DNA of 64,000 nucleotides from Thalassobius sp. Cn5-15 (GTDB taxonomy: Bacteria > Pseudomonadota > Alphaproteobacteria > Rhodobacterales > Rhodobacteraceae), in assembly GCF_022347685.1 (NCBI RefSeq), contig NZ_JAKRGF010000001.1, forward strand, positions 248,001-312,000. The letters are read 5' to 3'. Shown here in pieces: positions 33,589-42,962 of this stretch; the stretch's first letter is position 1; the number at the start of each line of letters is the position of its first letter. Made by a program: the position numbers and the translations under genes. The notes under the pieces are model-generated. The model searched no databases, was not told the DNA's origin, and saw only the letters and a list, made by a program, of their open reading frames with translations.

Positions 33589-34572
33589 ATGCCGCTCAGG
33601 CTTGCAGACAAAACCATCACCGCTCCGGTTTTCTTGGCCCCGCTGGCCGGAATCACTGACCTGCCGTTTCGCGATCTGGTGTCGCAGTTCGGTGCAGGTC
33701 TGGTGGTCAGTGAAATGGTCGCCAGTCAGGAAATGGTCCAGGCCAAACCGGGTGTGCGCGAACGGGCTGAGCTTGGCTTTGAGAAGGTGAATACGGCCGT
33801 GCAGTTGGCAGGCCGAGAGGCATCGTGGATGGCGCTGGCCGCCAAGATGGTCGAAGACAACGGTGCCCAGATCATCGACATCAATATGGGCTGTCCGGCG
33901 AAAAAGGTGGTGAACGGCTATTCAGGCTCTGCGTTGTTGAAGGATCTGGATCACGCGCTGACCTTGATTGAGGCAGTGGTGGAGGCGGTCGATCTGCCGG
34001 TTACGCTGAAAACACGGCTGGGATGGGATGACACGCTGCTGAATGCGCCGGAATTGGCGCAGCGGGCGGAAAATGCCGGTATTCAGCTGATCACCATTCA
34101 CGGCCGCACCCGCTGTCAGTTCTATAAAGGCAGTGCGGATTGGTCCGCGATCAATCGGGTGAAAGAGGCGGTTAGTATTCCAGTGATCGCCAATGGCGAC
34201 ATCTGTTCGCCACAGGACGCTACCACGGCGCTGGAGCGTTCCGGCGCGGATGGGGTGATGATTGGGCGCGGAGCGCAGGGGCGGCCTTGGCTCCTGGCGC
34301 AGGTGGCGGCTAATCTTTATGGCCGCAAAGCACCTGAGGTGCCGACGGGCCAGACGCTCGTCGAGATGATCATTGGCCATTACGAGGCGATGCTGGCGTT
34401 TTACGGCACCGATCTGGGCTTGCGCGTCGCTCGCAAACATCTGGGTTGGTACATGGATGAGGCGGGCACCTCTGCCATGAAACGCCGCACGCTTCTGACC
34501 GCGAAGGAACCTGCAGCAGTGATCGACCTGCTGCCTGATGCAATTCTGAATCCCGAAGAGGTGGCCGCATGA
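33589..34572 (+). CDS. dusB: tRNA-dihydrouridine synthase B (NifR3)
   Basis: A 327-residue flavoenzyme that reduces uridine to dihydrouridine in tRNA with FMN and NADPH. The barrel starts [18 protein letters not shown], the catalytic Cys lies in [17 protein letters not shown], and [11 protein letters not shown] and [14 protein letters not shown] complete the family pattern. It is the first gene of the classic nifR3-ntrB-ntrC operon of Rhodobacter relatives; its stop overlaps the ntrB start by four bases (ATGA). Its role in nitrogen control is indirect, through operon membership. Confidence 0.96.
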   Translation: MPLRLADKTITAPVFLAPLAGITDLPFRDLVSQFGAGLVVSEMVASQEMVQAKPGVRERAELGFEKVNTAVQLAGREASWMALAAKMVEDNGAQIIDINMGCPAKKVVNGYSGSALLKDLDHALTLIEAVVEAVDLPVTLKTRLGWDDTLLNAPELAQRAENAGIQLITIHGRTRCQFYKGSADWSAINRVKEAVSIPVIANGDICSPQDATTALERSGADGVMIGRGAQGRPWLLAQVAANLYGRKAPEVPTGQTLVEMIIGHYEAMLAFYGTDLGLRVARKHLGWYMDEAGTSAMKRRTLLTAKEPAAVIDLLPDAILNPEEVAA

Positions 34573-35684
34573 CCCAACCCGTTTCCGCCGGGCCTGATGT
34601 GACGATGGACGCAAGCCTCTGGTCCTCGTTGCCGATTCCGGGGGTGTTGATTGATCCCGACGACAATATCGCCGACATCAATTCCGCCGCAGAGGGGTTT
34701 TTGAACACCTCGACGAAATCCATTCGCGGTGAACCTGTCTGGGACCGGATCACTGTTGATGCTCCGCTGGAGGAGGCGTTCGAACGCGCCCGTCACAGCA
34801 ATTCGCCGCTGTTTGTGAATGACGTTGATGTGGGCACCGGCAGCCGCGCGCCATTGCATTGTAATCTGCAGATCGCACCGCTGCAGGGGCGCGCGGGATA
34901 TATGATTTTCCTCATCAGCCCGCGGGAGTTGGCGGGGCGCATGACGCAGAGCAATTCGGTGAAATCCGCTGCTAAATCCGCTATCGGCATGGCGGAAATG
35001 CTGGCGCATGAGATCAAGAACCCGCTCGCGGGTATCACGGGTGCAGCGCAGCTGTTGTCGATGAATCTGCGCCCTGAGGATCTGGAGCTGACCGACCTGA
35101 TCGTGGAGGAAAGCCGCCGCATCGTGAAACTGCTGGAGCAGGTGGAGCAGTTTGGCAACCTGTCGGAACCCGAACGTGAAGAGGTCAATATTCACGACGT
35201 TCTGGATCGCGCCCGTCGGTCCGCCCTGTTGGGCTTTGGCGCGCATATGAACATCATCGAGCAATACGACCCCTCGCTGCCGATGGCACTGGGGGATCCG
35301 GATCAGTTGCTGCAGGTGATCCTCAATCTGGTGAAAAACGCATCCGAAGCGGCGGATAAGTCGGGTGGCACCATACGGTTGCGCACGTTTTACGAACATT
35401 CTTTCCGTCTGCGCCGCGCTGATGGCACCGGCCAGTCTCTGCCGTTGCAGGTGGAAATCAGCGATGACGGCCCCGGTCTGCCCGAAGACATCAAGGGCGA
35501 TATTTTCGATCCTTTCGTATCGGGGCGCGAAAACGGCACAGGTCTGGGTCTGGCGCTGGTGAGCAAGATCATATCCGACCATGGCGGCTGGATCGCGGTG
35601 GAGTCTGTCCCCGGTCGTACGGTCTTTAAAATTTCTCTGCCGATGGCAGAGGCGCCCAAGCGGCGTGCAAAAAAGGAGAGCTAA
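34569..35684 (+). CDS. ntrB: Nitrogen sensor kinase/phosphatase NtrB
   Basis: A 371-residue soluble kinase. A PAS domain (about 15-125) senses through protein contacts, the phosphorylation box [19 protein letters not shown] contains His147, and the ATPase domain has the N box [19 protein letters not shown] and GTGLGLALV. In this family the PII protein controls the kinase-to-phosphatase balance in response to nitrogen status. It phosphorylates NtrC, encoded three bases downstream. There are no membrane segments, as expected. Confidence 0.95.
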   Translation: MTQPVSAGPDVTMDASLWSSLPIPGVLIDPDDNIADINSAAEGFLNTSTKSIRGEPVWDRITVDAPLEEAFERARHSNSPLFVNDVDVGTGSRAPLHCNLQIAPLQGRAGYMIFLISPRELAGRMTQSNSVKSAAKSAIGMAEMLAHEIKNPLAGITGAAQLLSMNLRPEDLELTDLIVEESRRIVKLLEQVEQFGNLSEPEREEVNIHDVLDRARRSALLGFGAHMNIIEQYDPSLPMALGDPDQLLQVILNLVKNASEAADKSGGTIRLRTFYEHSFRLRRADGTGQSLPLQVEISDDGPGLPEDIKGDIFDPFVSGRENGTGLGLALVSKIISDHGGWIAVESVPGRTVFKISLPMAEAPKRRAKKES

Positions 35685-35687
35685 AAC

Positions 35688-37058
35688 ATGGATGGCACCG
35701 TTCTTGTCGCGGACGACGATCGCACGATCCGCACCGTTTTGACCCAAGCGCTGACGCGCGCAGGCTGTAAGGTGCACGCCACCTCGTCGCTGACCACGCT
35801 GATGCGCTGGGTTGGGGAGGGCAAGGGGGATGTCGTAATCTCGGACGTGGTGATGCCGGACGGGAACGGTCTAGAGATGCTGCCAAAGATCGCGCAGGAC
35901 CGCCCCGGTCTGCCGGTGATTGTCATCTCGGCGCAAAACACCATCATGACGGCCATTCAGGCTGCTGAGGCAGAGGCTTACGATTATCTGCCCAAACCTT
36001 TCGATCTGCCCGATCTGATGAAACGCACCGCCAAAGCACTGGAGCAGCATCAGCGTGCCGCCCCCGCCGCCGCGCGGGTGGAGGAGGCAGATCGTCCTGA
36101 TGAGTTGCCTCTGGTGGGGCGCACGCCTGCGATGCAGGCGCTTTACCGTCTCGTTGCGCGGGTGATGAATACTGACCTGCCAGTTCTGATCGCGGGTGAA
36201 AGTGGAACAGGCAAGTCACTGATTGCGCGGGCAATTCATGATTTTTCGGACCGTCGGACCTTGCCGTTTGTGACCATCACCGCCTCTGATCTGCAGGACA
36301 TCGAAGGTCCTGCGCGGGTTTTGGCGCGGGTCAAAGGTGGCACTGTTCTGATTGACGAAATAGGCGACGTCGATGCCGAGGTGCAGGCGCGCATTGTGCG
36401 GATGATCGACAATCCCGGCGAACACGTGCCGCGGTTTATGGCCACCAGTCAGACTGACCTGACCGAGGCGCTGGATCGTGGGGAGATCCGCCAGGATCTT
36501 TACTATCGCCTCAGTGGGGCAACGCTGATGGTGCCGTCCTTGCGCGAACGGGTGGAGGATATTCCGCTCTTGGCCGAACACTTCCTGTTGCGCGCTGAAC
36601 GCGACGGCCAGCCCTCGCGCCGCCTGTCAGGGGATGCGGTGGAGCTGATGCGCAGCTATAGCTGGCCCGGCAACGTGCGTCAGCTGGAGCATGCGGTGCG
36701 TCGTCTGGTGCTGACGTCACGCGCGGATGAAATCACCCGCGCTGAGGTGGAGTTGGTGCTGGGCAATCAGCCAGAGATGGAGCCGGTGCTAGGGGGAGGG
36801 GACACGGAAAAACTGTCGGCCTCTGTCGCGCGTCATCTGCGGCGCTATTTCGATCTGCATGGCGCGATGTTGCCGCCAGCCGGTCTGTATGCGCGAATCC
36901 TCAGGGAGGTTGAGCTGCCGCTGATTGAGATTGCGCTAGAAGCAACAGGTGGCAACCAAGCCAAATGTGCCGATCTGTTGGGGATCAACCGCAATACGTT
37001 GCGCAAGAAAATCACCGATTTGGATATTAACGTGACACGTCGCCGGAAATTGATGTAA
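35688..37058 (+). CDS. ntrC: Nitrogen response regulator NtrC, lacking the GAFTGA loop
   Basis: A 456-residue regulator: receiver domain (1-120) with phosphoacceptor D53 ([11 protein letters not shown]), a shortened AAA+ domain (about 145-375) with Walker [10 protein letters not shown] and Walker B VLIDEIGD, then a Fis-type helix-turn-helix at the C-terminus ([21 protein letters not shown]). Between Walker A and Walker B the L1 loop carrying GAFTGA, needed to contact sigma-54, is missing: the sequence runs from [13 protein letters not shown] straight to [14 protein letters not shown]. Rhodobacter capsulatus NtrC has the same deletion and works with the housekeeping polymerase, so the same is likely here. 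It should control amtB and other nitrogen genes. Confidence 0.95.
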   Translation: MDGTVLVADDDRTIRTVLTQALTRAGCKVHATSSLTTLMRWVGEGKGDVVISDVVMPDGNGLEMLPKIAQDRPGLPVIVISAQNTIMTAIQAAEAEAYDYLPKPFDLPDLMKRTAKALEQHQRAAPAAARVEEADRPDELPLVGRTPAMQALYRLVARVMNTDLPVLIAGESGTGKSLIARAIHDFSDRRTLPFVTITASDLQDIEGPARVLARVKGGTVLIDEIGDVDAEVQARIVRMIDNPGEHVPRFMATSQTDLTEALDRGEIRQDLYYRLSGATLMVPSLRERVEDIPLLAEHFLLRAERDGQPSRRLSGDAVELMRSYSWPGNVRQLEHAVRRLVLTSRADEITRAEVELVLGNQPEMEPVLGGGDTEKLSASVARHLRRYFDLHGAMLPPAGLYARILREVELPLIEIALEATGGNQAKCADLLGINRNTLRKKITDLDINVTRRRKLM

Positions 37059-37132
37059 AATCGCAACAATGGCGTGACGGATTGATCTGATTTTTCGGCT
37101 CCGTCCCCATATAAAGTGGTTTGGTGTCAGCA

Positions 37133-39448
37133 ATGGCCCATCAATTTGAGGACGCAGGCGTGGCCTTTCAGGCACAGCAAAAACGTGCGCACAGCCGGTC
37201 GTGGGCGAAAATCAGCCGATTGCGACGTCAGCGGAAGGTGCAGAACATCGCAACCTTCTGTCTGGTTGTGTTGGCGCCAATTCTGGTGGTGGCAACCTAT
37301 CTGGTTTTGGGACCGCTGGATCAGGGGGGATCATCCTTTTCCCTCCGGCTTATCCTGCTTGCGGATTTTGTCTATGCTCTGCTTGTCGCCGCGTTGGTCT
37401 TGCAACGTATCGCGGCGCTGATTTCGGCGCGCCGGGCCAAATCAGCGGGTTCAAAACTGCATCTGAGGCTCACCGGCGCATTTGCATTTTTGGCCCTTAT
37501 CCCAACTGTTTCCGTGGCGATTTTTGCAGCTTTGACGGTGAATGTTGGCCTTGAGGGTTGGTTTTCGGACCGTGTCCGGCAGGTGGTGGGCTCCTCTCTC
37601 GCCGCGGCGGAAGCCTATGAGGAAGAACATCGCCGCGACCTTACTGCGGACACCTTGGCGCTGGCCGCACATATCGATCGGGCGCGGCGCAAGTCATTCT
37701 TTATCACCGATGGGGACGTGCGGGTGGTTCTGACACAAGGGCAAAGTCAGGTTCAGCGCGGACTGAAAGAAGCCTATGTTGTTGATGGAACAGGCGAAAT
37801 CCGGGCCCGTGGGGATCGCAGTTACCTGTTTGATTTTGAAGAGCCCACATCGGACCAGCTGCAACGCGCCAGCGAGGATGGGGTGCAGATCATCGCCGAT
37901 TGGCCCAATAACGAATTCCGTGCGCTGGTACGCCTGAACGCCTTCGTGGACCGGTTCCTTTACGTCAGTCGTGAGGTGGACGGTTCGCTCCTCGGGCTGT
38001 TGGATGATACCAAACAGACAGCGCAGTTTTACCAACAATTGGAAAGCGAACGCGGGCGGGTACTGTTTGAATTCGGTCTGATTTATCTTGGGTTTGCGAT
38101 GATCCTGATCCTCGCCGCGATCTGGCTGGGCCTGTGGTTTGCGGAACGCCTGTCTGGCCCGGTTGGACGTCTGGCGGGGGCGGCACAGCGTGTCGGTGGC
38201 GGCGATCTGGACGTAAGGGTCGTTGAACAGGAAGGCGATGATGAGATCGCTATGCTGGGGCGCTATTTCAACCAGATGACCCGGCAGCTGAAGGCACAGC
38301 GTCAGGAGCTGTTGGAAAACACTGAACAGGTGGAACGCCGCCGTCGCTTGTTTGACTCGGTCCTCAGTTCCGTCACGTCAGGCGTTGTTGGTCTGGATGA
38401 AGAGGGGCGTGTGACCTTCGTGAACCGGTCCGCTGAACGGTTACTGGACTGGAAGGGGGAAGAACACGCCGCCGTGGCGCTGGCCGTTGCAGTGCCGGAG
38501 TTTGCTGCGCTGTTTGATCGTCTGACCGACGAAGGCATGGGCGCTGTGCAGGGCGAGATCAAGGTGACGCGTAACGGGCGGCTGGAAAACCTGTTGGTAC
38601 GAATGGCCACCCGTCAGGCCGAAGATGGCGCGCTCGAAGGCTACGTTGTGGCTTTTGATGATGTCAGCGATCTGGTTGCTGCGCAGCGGATGGCCGCCTG
38701 GGGCGATGTGGCCCGTCGGATTGCCCATGAGATTAAGAACCCGCTCACCCCGATCCAATTGTCTGCAGAACGTATCAAGCGTAAATTCGGGCGTCAGCTG
38801 GATCAGGAAAACGCTGATAGTCTGGCGCAGCTGACAGAGGTTATTGTCCGACAGACCAACGACTTGCGCCGCATTGTGGATGAGTTTTCCAAATTTGCCC
38901 GTATGCCGGAACCTGATCGTCGGTCGGAGGATTTGGTGAAGCTGGTGCGCGACGCGGTGGTGTTGCAGCAGGCGGGCCAGCCGGACGTGACGTTTGATGT
39001 CGACCTGCCGGATCAGGTGATGAACGCCAATCTGGACGCCACAATGATTTCGCAGGCGCTTACAAATCTGATTAAAAACGCCGGCGAAGCAATTGAAAGC
39101 TATAACAAAAACCATAGGGGCGATGAGGTTCAGGGGGAAATTCGTGTTGCATTGATCCGTGAAGGACGCAGCGCGACTTTGCGAATTAGTGACAATGGCA
39201 TCGGCCTGCCCGAAGACCGCGCGCGCCTGTTTGAACCCTATGTTACCACCCGCAGCGAAGGCACCGGACTGGGCCTTCCGATTGTGAAAAAAATTCTTGA
39301 AGAACATGGCGGTACGTTGTCTCTTGAGGACGCGCCGGCATTTGAAGATACCACCCGATTTGGCGCCATGGCCGTTGTGCGGCTGCTTTTGACCGATCCG
39401 GTCGAGGCGAAAAGTGCTGAAGTGCAAGTAAAAGACGTGAGGCAGTGA
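37133..39448 (+). CDS. ntrY: Membrane sensor kinase NtrY
   Basis: A 771-residue histidine kinase. The N-terminal part has three membrane segments (about 38-62, 70-95 and 105-125), a periplasmic sensor region to about 300, a further membrane segment near 305-325, a HAMP linker, a PAS domain (about 395-480) and the kinase core with [42 protein letters not shown] and GTGLGLPI. It is the partner of NtrX, encoded directly after it. In alphaproteobacteria this pair links nitrogen use, redox and envelope traits. The start was set at ATG 37133; TTG 37121 and GTG 37124 are open upstream. Confidence 0.94.
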   Translation: MAHQFEDAGVAFQAQQKRAHSRSWAKISRLRRQRKVQNIATFCLVVLAPILVVATYLVLGPLDQGGSSFSLRLILLADFVYALLVAALVLQRIAALISARRAKSAGSKLHLRLTGAFAFLALIPTVSVAIFAALTVNVGLEGWFSDRVRQVVGSSLAAAEAYEEEHRRDLTADTLALAAHIDRARRKSFFITDGDVRVVLTQGQSQVQRGLKEAYVVDGTGEIRARGDRSYLFDFEEPTSDQLQRASEDGVQIIADWPNNEFRALVRLNAFVDRFLYVSREVDGSLLGLLDDTKQTAQFYQQLESERGRVLFEFGLIYLGFAMILILAAIWLGLWFAERLSGPVGRLAGAAQRVGGGDLDVRVVEQEGDDEIAMLGRYFNQMTRQLKAQRQELLENTEQVERRRRLFDSVLSSVTSGVVGLDEEGRVTFVNRSAERLLDWKGEEHAAVALAVAVPEFAALFDRLTDEGMGAVQGEIKVTRNGRLENLLVRMATRQAEDGALEGYVVAFDDVSDLVAAQRMAAWGDVARRIAHEIKNPLTPIQLSAERIKRKFGRQLDQENADSLAQLTEVIVRQTNDLRRIVDEFSKFARMPEPDRRSEDLVKLVRDAVVLQQAGQPDVTFDVDLPDQVMNANLDATMISQALTNLIKNAGEAIESYNKNHRGDEVQGEIRVALIREGRSATLRISDNGIGLPEDRARLFEPYVTTRSEGTGLGLPIVKKILEEHGGTLSLEDAPAFEDTTRFGAMAVVRLLLTDPVEAKSAEVQVKDVRQ

Positions 39449-39451
39449 GTG

Positions 39452-40864
39452 ATGAGCGATATTCTGATTGTTGACGACGAAAAAGACATTCGCGAGTTGA
39501 TTTCAGATATTCTGGAAGATGAAGGCTTTAGCACCCGTCTTGCAGGTAATTCTGACGATGCCATGCGCGAAATTACTGACGATCAACCGGGGTTGATCAT
39601 TCTGGATATCTGGCTGAAGGACAGCCAGATGGACGGGATCGACATACTGAAAGCGGTGAAGCGGGATTACCCAGATGTGCCGGTGGTGATCATCTCGGGT
39701 CACGGGAACATCGAAATTGCCGTCGCGGCGATTAAACAGGGTGCCTATGACTTCATCGAGAAGCCGTTCAATATCGACCAGCTTTTGGTGGTGATCCGCC
39801 GTGCGATGGAAACTTCGCGTCTGCGTCGTGAAAATCTCGCGCTCAAGCGCAAGGACGGCGGCGAGGCTGAGATGATCGGCGACACCGCCGCTTTCCGTGC
39901 GTTGATCGGCCAGTTGGACAAGGTGACGAAATCCAACGGTCGGGTGATGCTGTCCGGGCCCTCGGGTGTGGGCAAGGAGGTGGCTGCCCGCTACATTCAT
40001 GCGCAGTCTAACCGCGCCGGTGCGCCCTTTGTGACTGTGGCCTGCGCCACAATTGAACCAGAACGCATCGAAGAGGTACTGTTTGGTCGCGAAAGCGCGG
40101 AGCGTGGTGTGGAGCCGGGCCTGTTGGAACGGGCAGATGGCGGCATTATCTTCTTTGATGAAGTGGCGGATATGCCGTTGGGATCACAGTCCAAGATCCT
40201 GCGTGTGCTGGTGGATCAGCAGTTCCAGCGTGTAGGCGGCGCTGACAAGGTGAAGGTGGATCTGCGCGTTATATCCTCCACCAGTCGCGATCTGGAGGCA
40301 GAGATTGCCAGTGGCACCTTCCGCGAGGAACTGTATCACCGGTTAAATGTGGTGCCGATTGCGGTGCCGTCTCTGGAAGAGCGGCGCGAGGATATTCCCA
40401 CCCTGGCGGGGCATTTCATTGAGATGTTCAATCAATCGCAGGGACTGCCGCTGCGCGAGCTGTCACAGGATGCGGTGGCCCTGATGCAGACGATGCGCTG
40501 GCCGGGCAACGTGCGCCAGCTGCGCAACCTTATCGAACGAGTGCTTATCCTTGGTGATGGTAGCGGCCCGATCGAGGCGCGCGAGCTGCCGGATTCGGGC
40601 GAGGGGGCGGCACCCTCGGATCAGGTGGTCTTGACCGGTACGCTGGCCACCCTGCCATTGCGCGAGGCGCGTGAGGTGTTTGAACGGGAATACCTGCTGA
40701 CGCAGATCAACCGTTTCGGTGGAAATATCAGCCGCACCGCCAGTTTTGTCGGGATGGAACGATCTGCCCTGCACCGCAAGCTAAAATCGCTGGGCGTCGT
40801 CACCTCGACCAAAGCTGGCGCACGGGTGGCGTCAGTGGACAAAGAAGCCGCTGAGGCGGAATAA
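39452..40864 (+). CDS. ntrX: Response regulator NtrX, lacking GAFTGA
   Basis: A 470-residue regulator: receiver domain with D52 (LIILDIWLKDSQMDG), AAA+ domain with Walker A GPSGVGKEV and Walker B GIIFFDEVAD, and a C-terminal Fis helix (GGNISRTASFVGMERSALHRKL). Where an activator has LFG-(E)-GAFTGA, this protein reads LFGRESAERGVEPGLLERADGG, so the sigma-54 contact motif is replaced. It should therefore act by binding DNA without opening sigma-54 promoters. It begins three bases after the ntrY stop (GTG 39449 is an alternative). A shared convergent terminator follows. Confidence 0.94.
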   Translation: MSDILIVDDEKDIRELISDILEDEGFSTRLAGNSDDAMREITDDQPGLIILDIWLKDSQMDGIDILKAVKRDYPDVPVVIISGHGNIEIAVAAIKQGAYDFIEKPFNIDQLLVVIRRAMETSRLRRENLALKRKDGGEAEMIGDTAAFRALIGQLDKVTKSNGRVMLSGPSGVGKEVAARYIHAQSNRAGAPFVTVACATIEPERIEEVLFGRESAERGVEPGLLERADGGIIFFDEVADMPLGSQSKILRVLVDQQFQRVGGADKVKVDLRVISSTSRDLEAEIASGTFREELYHRLNVVPIAVPSLEERREDIPTLAGHFIEMFNQSQGLPLRELSQDAVALMQTMRWPGNVRQLRNLIERVLILGDGSGPIEARELPDSGEGAAPSDQVVLTGTLATLPLREAREVFEREYLLTQINRFGGNISRTASFVGMERSALHRKLKSLGVVTSTKAGARVASVDKEAAEAE

Positions 40865-40888
40865 GCGACATTCGATATCTAAGGTGAA

Positions 40889-40916
40889 CAGGCGCCCATG
40901 AGTTCGCGGGCGCCTG
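40889..40916. terminator. Bidirectional terminator between ntrX and the lipoprotein gene
   Basis: CAGGCGCCC and GGGCGCCTG form a perfect nine-pair stem around a ten-base loop, between two convergent genes. Only short T runs flank it. Confidence 0.7.
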
Positions 40917-40938
40917 CTTCTATGTAAACGTCGTAGGC

Positions 40939-41388
40939 TTATTGCGGCGTTGCGACCTGCGATTTGCCGCTTTGACCGCGGTAGATACAGGCGTTCGGCG
41001 CAATGCCGGTCATCCGCGCGGGCACGGCGACAGGCTGACCGCGTTCACATCGGGGCAGGGTGACCTCATTGTAGCCTTTGTTCAGCATGCACTGTTCTTT
41101 GACACGCACACGCAACCGTTCATTCACATCCACCGTGTAGGGTTCTGGATCGGTCCAGTAGTGATCGGTGATGCAACGGTCCTTGTGGTCGCAGATCTTG
41201 CGTTCGCGTTTCACCGGCGGGTGATAACGGATTTCGGTGGCAACCGGTGCCTCCCGAAGCGCCCGTACCTCGCAACGTACAAGATCACGGTCGCGATCCT
41301 CGATGGTTTTTCCGGGCTGATGGTAGACGGTGTAGTTACAGCCGCTGAGGACCGCGCCACATAGGGCGAGCCATGCGAATCGTTGCAT
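40939..41388 (-). CDS. Unknown small lipoprotein
   Basis: A 149-residue protein with a lipoprotein signal: hydrophobic start and lipobox VLSGC with the lipidated Cys17. The mature part has several further cysteines (VRCEV, RKICDHKDRCITDH, KEQCMLN, PRCERG, NACIYRG), which suggests disulfides in the periplasm, and no domain I recognise. It is convergent with ntrX and divergent from trkA. The function is unknown; it may be an outer-membrane lipoprotein specific to this group. Confidence 0.7.
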   Translation of the reverse strand: MQRFAWLALCGAVLSGCNYTVYHQPGKTIEDRDRDLVRCEVRALREAPVATEIRYHPPVKRERKICDHKDRCITDHYWTDPEPYTVDVNERLRVRVKEQCMLNKGYNEVTLPRCERGQPVAVPARMTGIAPNACIYRGQSGKSQVATPQ

Positions 41389-41568
41389 ATTTGCCTCCTT
41401 TGTTCGCTTCCAGCGTGTCCCTCGCGGCGCTGTAAGGCAATATCATGGGGCTTGATAGGCGATAACATCCCAGCGCAGGCGCGGGTGGACAATTCAATTG
41501 ACCCCCCGTGCGCGCCATGCGATGCAGAGTGCTGGATTACGGGGCGCTGGATTGCAGGGGAACATCTG

Positions 41569-42945
41569 ATGAAGGTCATCATCTGCGGGGCAGGGCAGGT
41601 TGGCTGGCAAATTGCCCGTCATCTGTCCGGTGAAAAAAACGACGTTACCGTGGTGGATAACAACGCGGATCTGGTGCGTCGTGCCACTGATACGCTGGAT
41701 GTGCAGGGGATTGCGGGCTTTGCCTCTTATCCTGATGTGCTGGACCGCGCGGGTGCGCGCGATGCGGATATGATCATCGCCGCCACCCATTCCGATGAGG
41801 TCAACATGGTGACCTGTCAGGTGGCGCACTCGGTCTTCGCCATTCCGCGCAAAATCGCGCGCCTGCGTTCGCAAAGCTATCTGACGGCGATCTACTCTGA
41901 CCTCTACCGGCGCGACCACATGCCGATTGATGTGGTGATCAGCCCCGAACGCGAAGTGGCAGAGGCGGCGCTACAGCGGATCGCCTCGCCCTCGGCCTTT
42001 GACACGGAAACCTTCCTGTCTGGCAGGGCGCATCTGATGGGCATCAGTATTGAGGACGGTTGCCCGGTGATCAACACACCGCTGCGTCAGTTGAATGATC
42101 TGTTTTCCACCCTGCGCACCATCGTGGTGGGAATCCGCCGCGACGGCCGCCTGTTTGCGCCGGAACCGGACGACCAGATATTCGTCGGCGATGAATGCTA
42201 TGTCTTCACCGTGAACGAAGACATCAATCGCACGATGGAAATCTTTGGCAAAGAGACCAAGAAGCAGGAACGCGTGGTGATCATCGGCGGTGGCAATGTG
42301 GGGCTGGCCGTGGCCCGTTCGCTGGAGGCACGCACCGAACGTGTGCGCGCCAAGGTGATCGAGCGCAGCCGTAAGGTCGCCGAAAAAGACGCTGATATCC
42401 TTGAGAAAACTATTGTACTGCATGGTGACGGGCTGGATGTGGCCCTGTTGTCAGAGGCCAATGTTGACCGCGCCGATGCCGTGCTGTGCCTGACGGACGA
42501 CGATAAAACCAACATGCTGGCCGCTGTGCGCGCCAAGGCCGAGGGCTGCCCGATGGCCATCGCGCTGATCAATGACCCGACCTTGGTGCCGATGATGGCG
42601 CCTTTGGGCATTGATGCCTATGTGAACCCGCGCGCCACCACCGTGAGTTCGATCCTGCGCCATGTGCGTCACGGCAAGGTGCGCAGTGTCTATTCCATCG
42701 GCGACGCCGAGGCCGAGATGATCGAGGCAGAGGTTCTATCCACCTCACCCATTGCCGGCCGCAAGATCCGCGATATCGAATTTCCCGAAGGTGTTCTGGT
42801 GGGCGGCGTGTTGAAAGGCGACAAGGTGGTCAAACCGCTGGCCGATACGCGGGTGGATGATGGCGACGTGATTGCGCTGTTCTCCCTTGCTTCTGATGTG
42901 CCAGAGGTGGAACGGTTGCTGCAGGTCTCGATTGACTTCTTCTAG
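41569..42945 (+). CDS. trkA: Trk potassium uptake regulatory subunit TrkA
   Basis: A 458-residue peripheral protein made of two RCK units. Each has a Rossmann NAD-binding domain (MKVIICGAGQVGWQIARHLSG at the start and VVIIGGGNVGLAVARSLEA around 230) followed by a TrkA-C domain. It gates the TrkH channel with nucleotides at the inner face of the membrane. The start is ATG 41569, with GCAGGGGAA before it; the frame open upstream is antisense to the lipoprotein gene and not coding. trkH follows after 17 bases. Confidence 0.95.
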   Translation: MKVIICGAGQVGWQIARHLSGEKNDVTVVDNNADLVRRATDTLDVQGIAGFASYPDVLDRAGARDADMIIAATHSDEVNMVTCQVAHSVFAIPRKIARLRSQSYLTAIYSDLYRRDHMPIDVVISPEREVAEAALQRIASPSAFDTETFLSGRAHLMGISIEDGCPVINTPLRQLNDLFSTLRTIVVGIRRDGRLFAPEPDDQIFVGDECYVFTVNEDINRTMEIFGKETKKQERVVIIGGGNVGLAVARSLEARTERVRAKVIERSRKVAEKDADILEKTIVLHGDGLDVALLSEANVDRADAVLCLTDDDKTNMLAAVRAKAEGCPMAIALINDPTLVPMMAPLGIDAYVNPRATTVSSILRHVRHGKVRSVYSIGDAEAEMIEAEVLSTSPIAGRKIRDIEFPEGVLVGGVLKGDKVVKPLADTRVDDGDVIALFSLASDVPEVERLLQVSIDFF

Positions 42946-42962
42946 GATGTGAGGGTGGCCTG

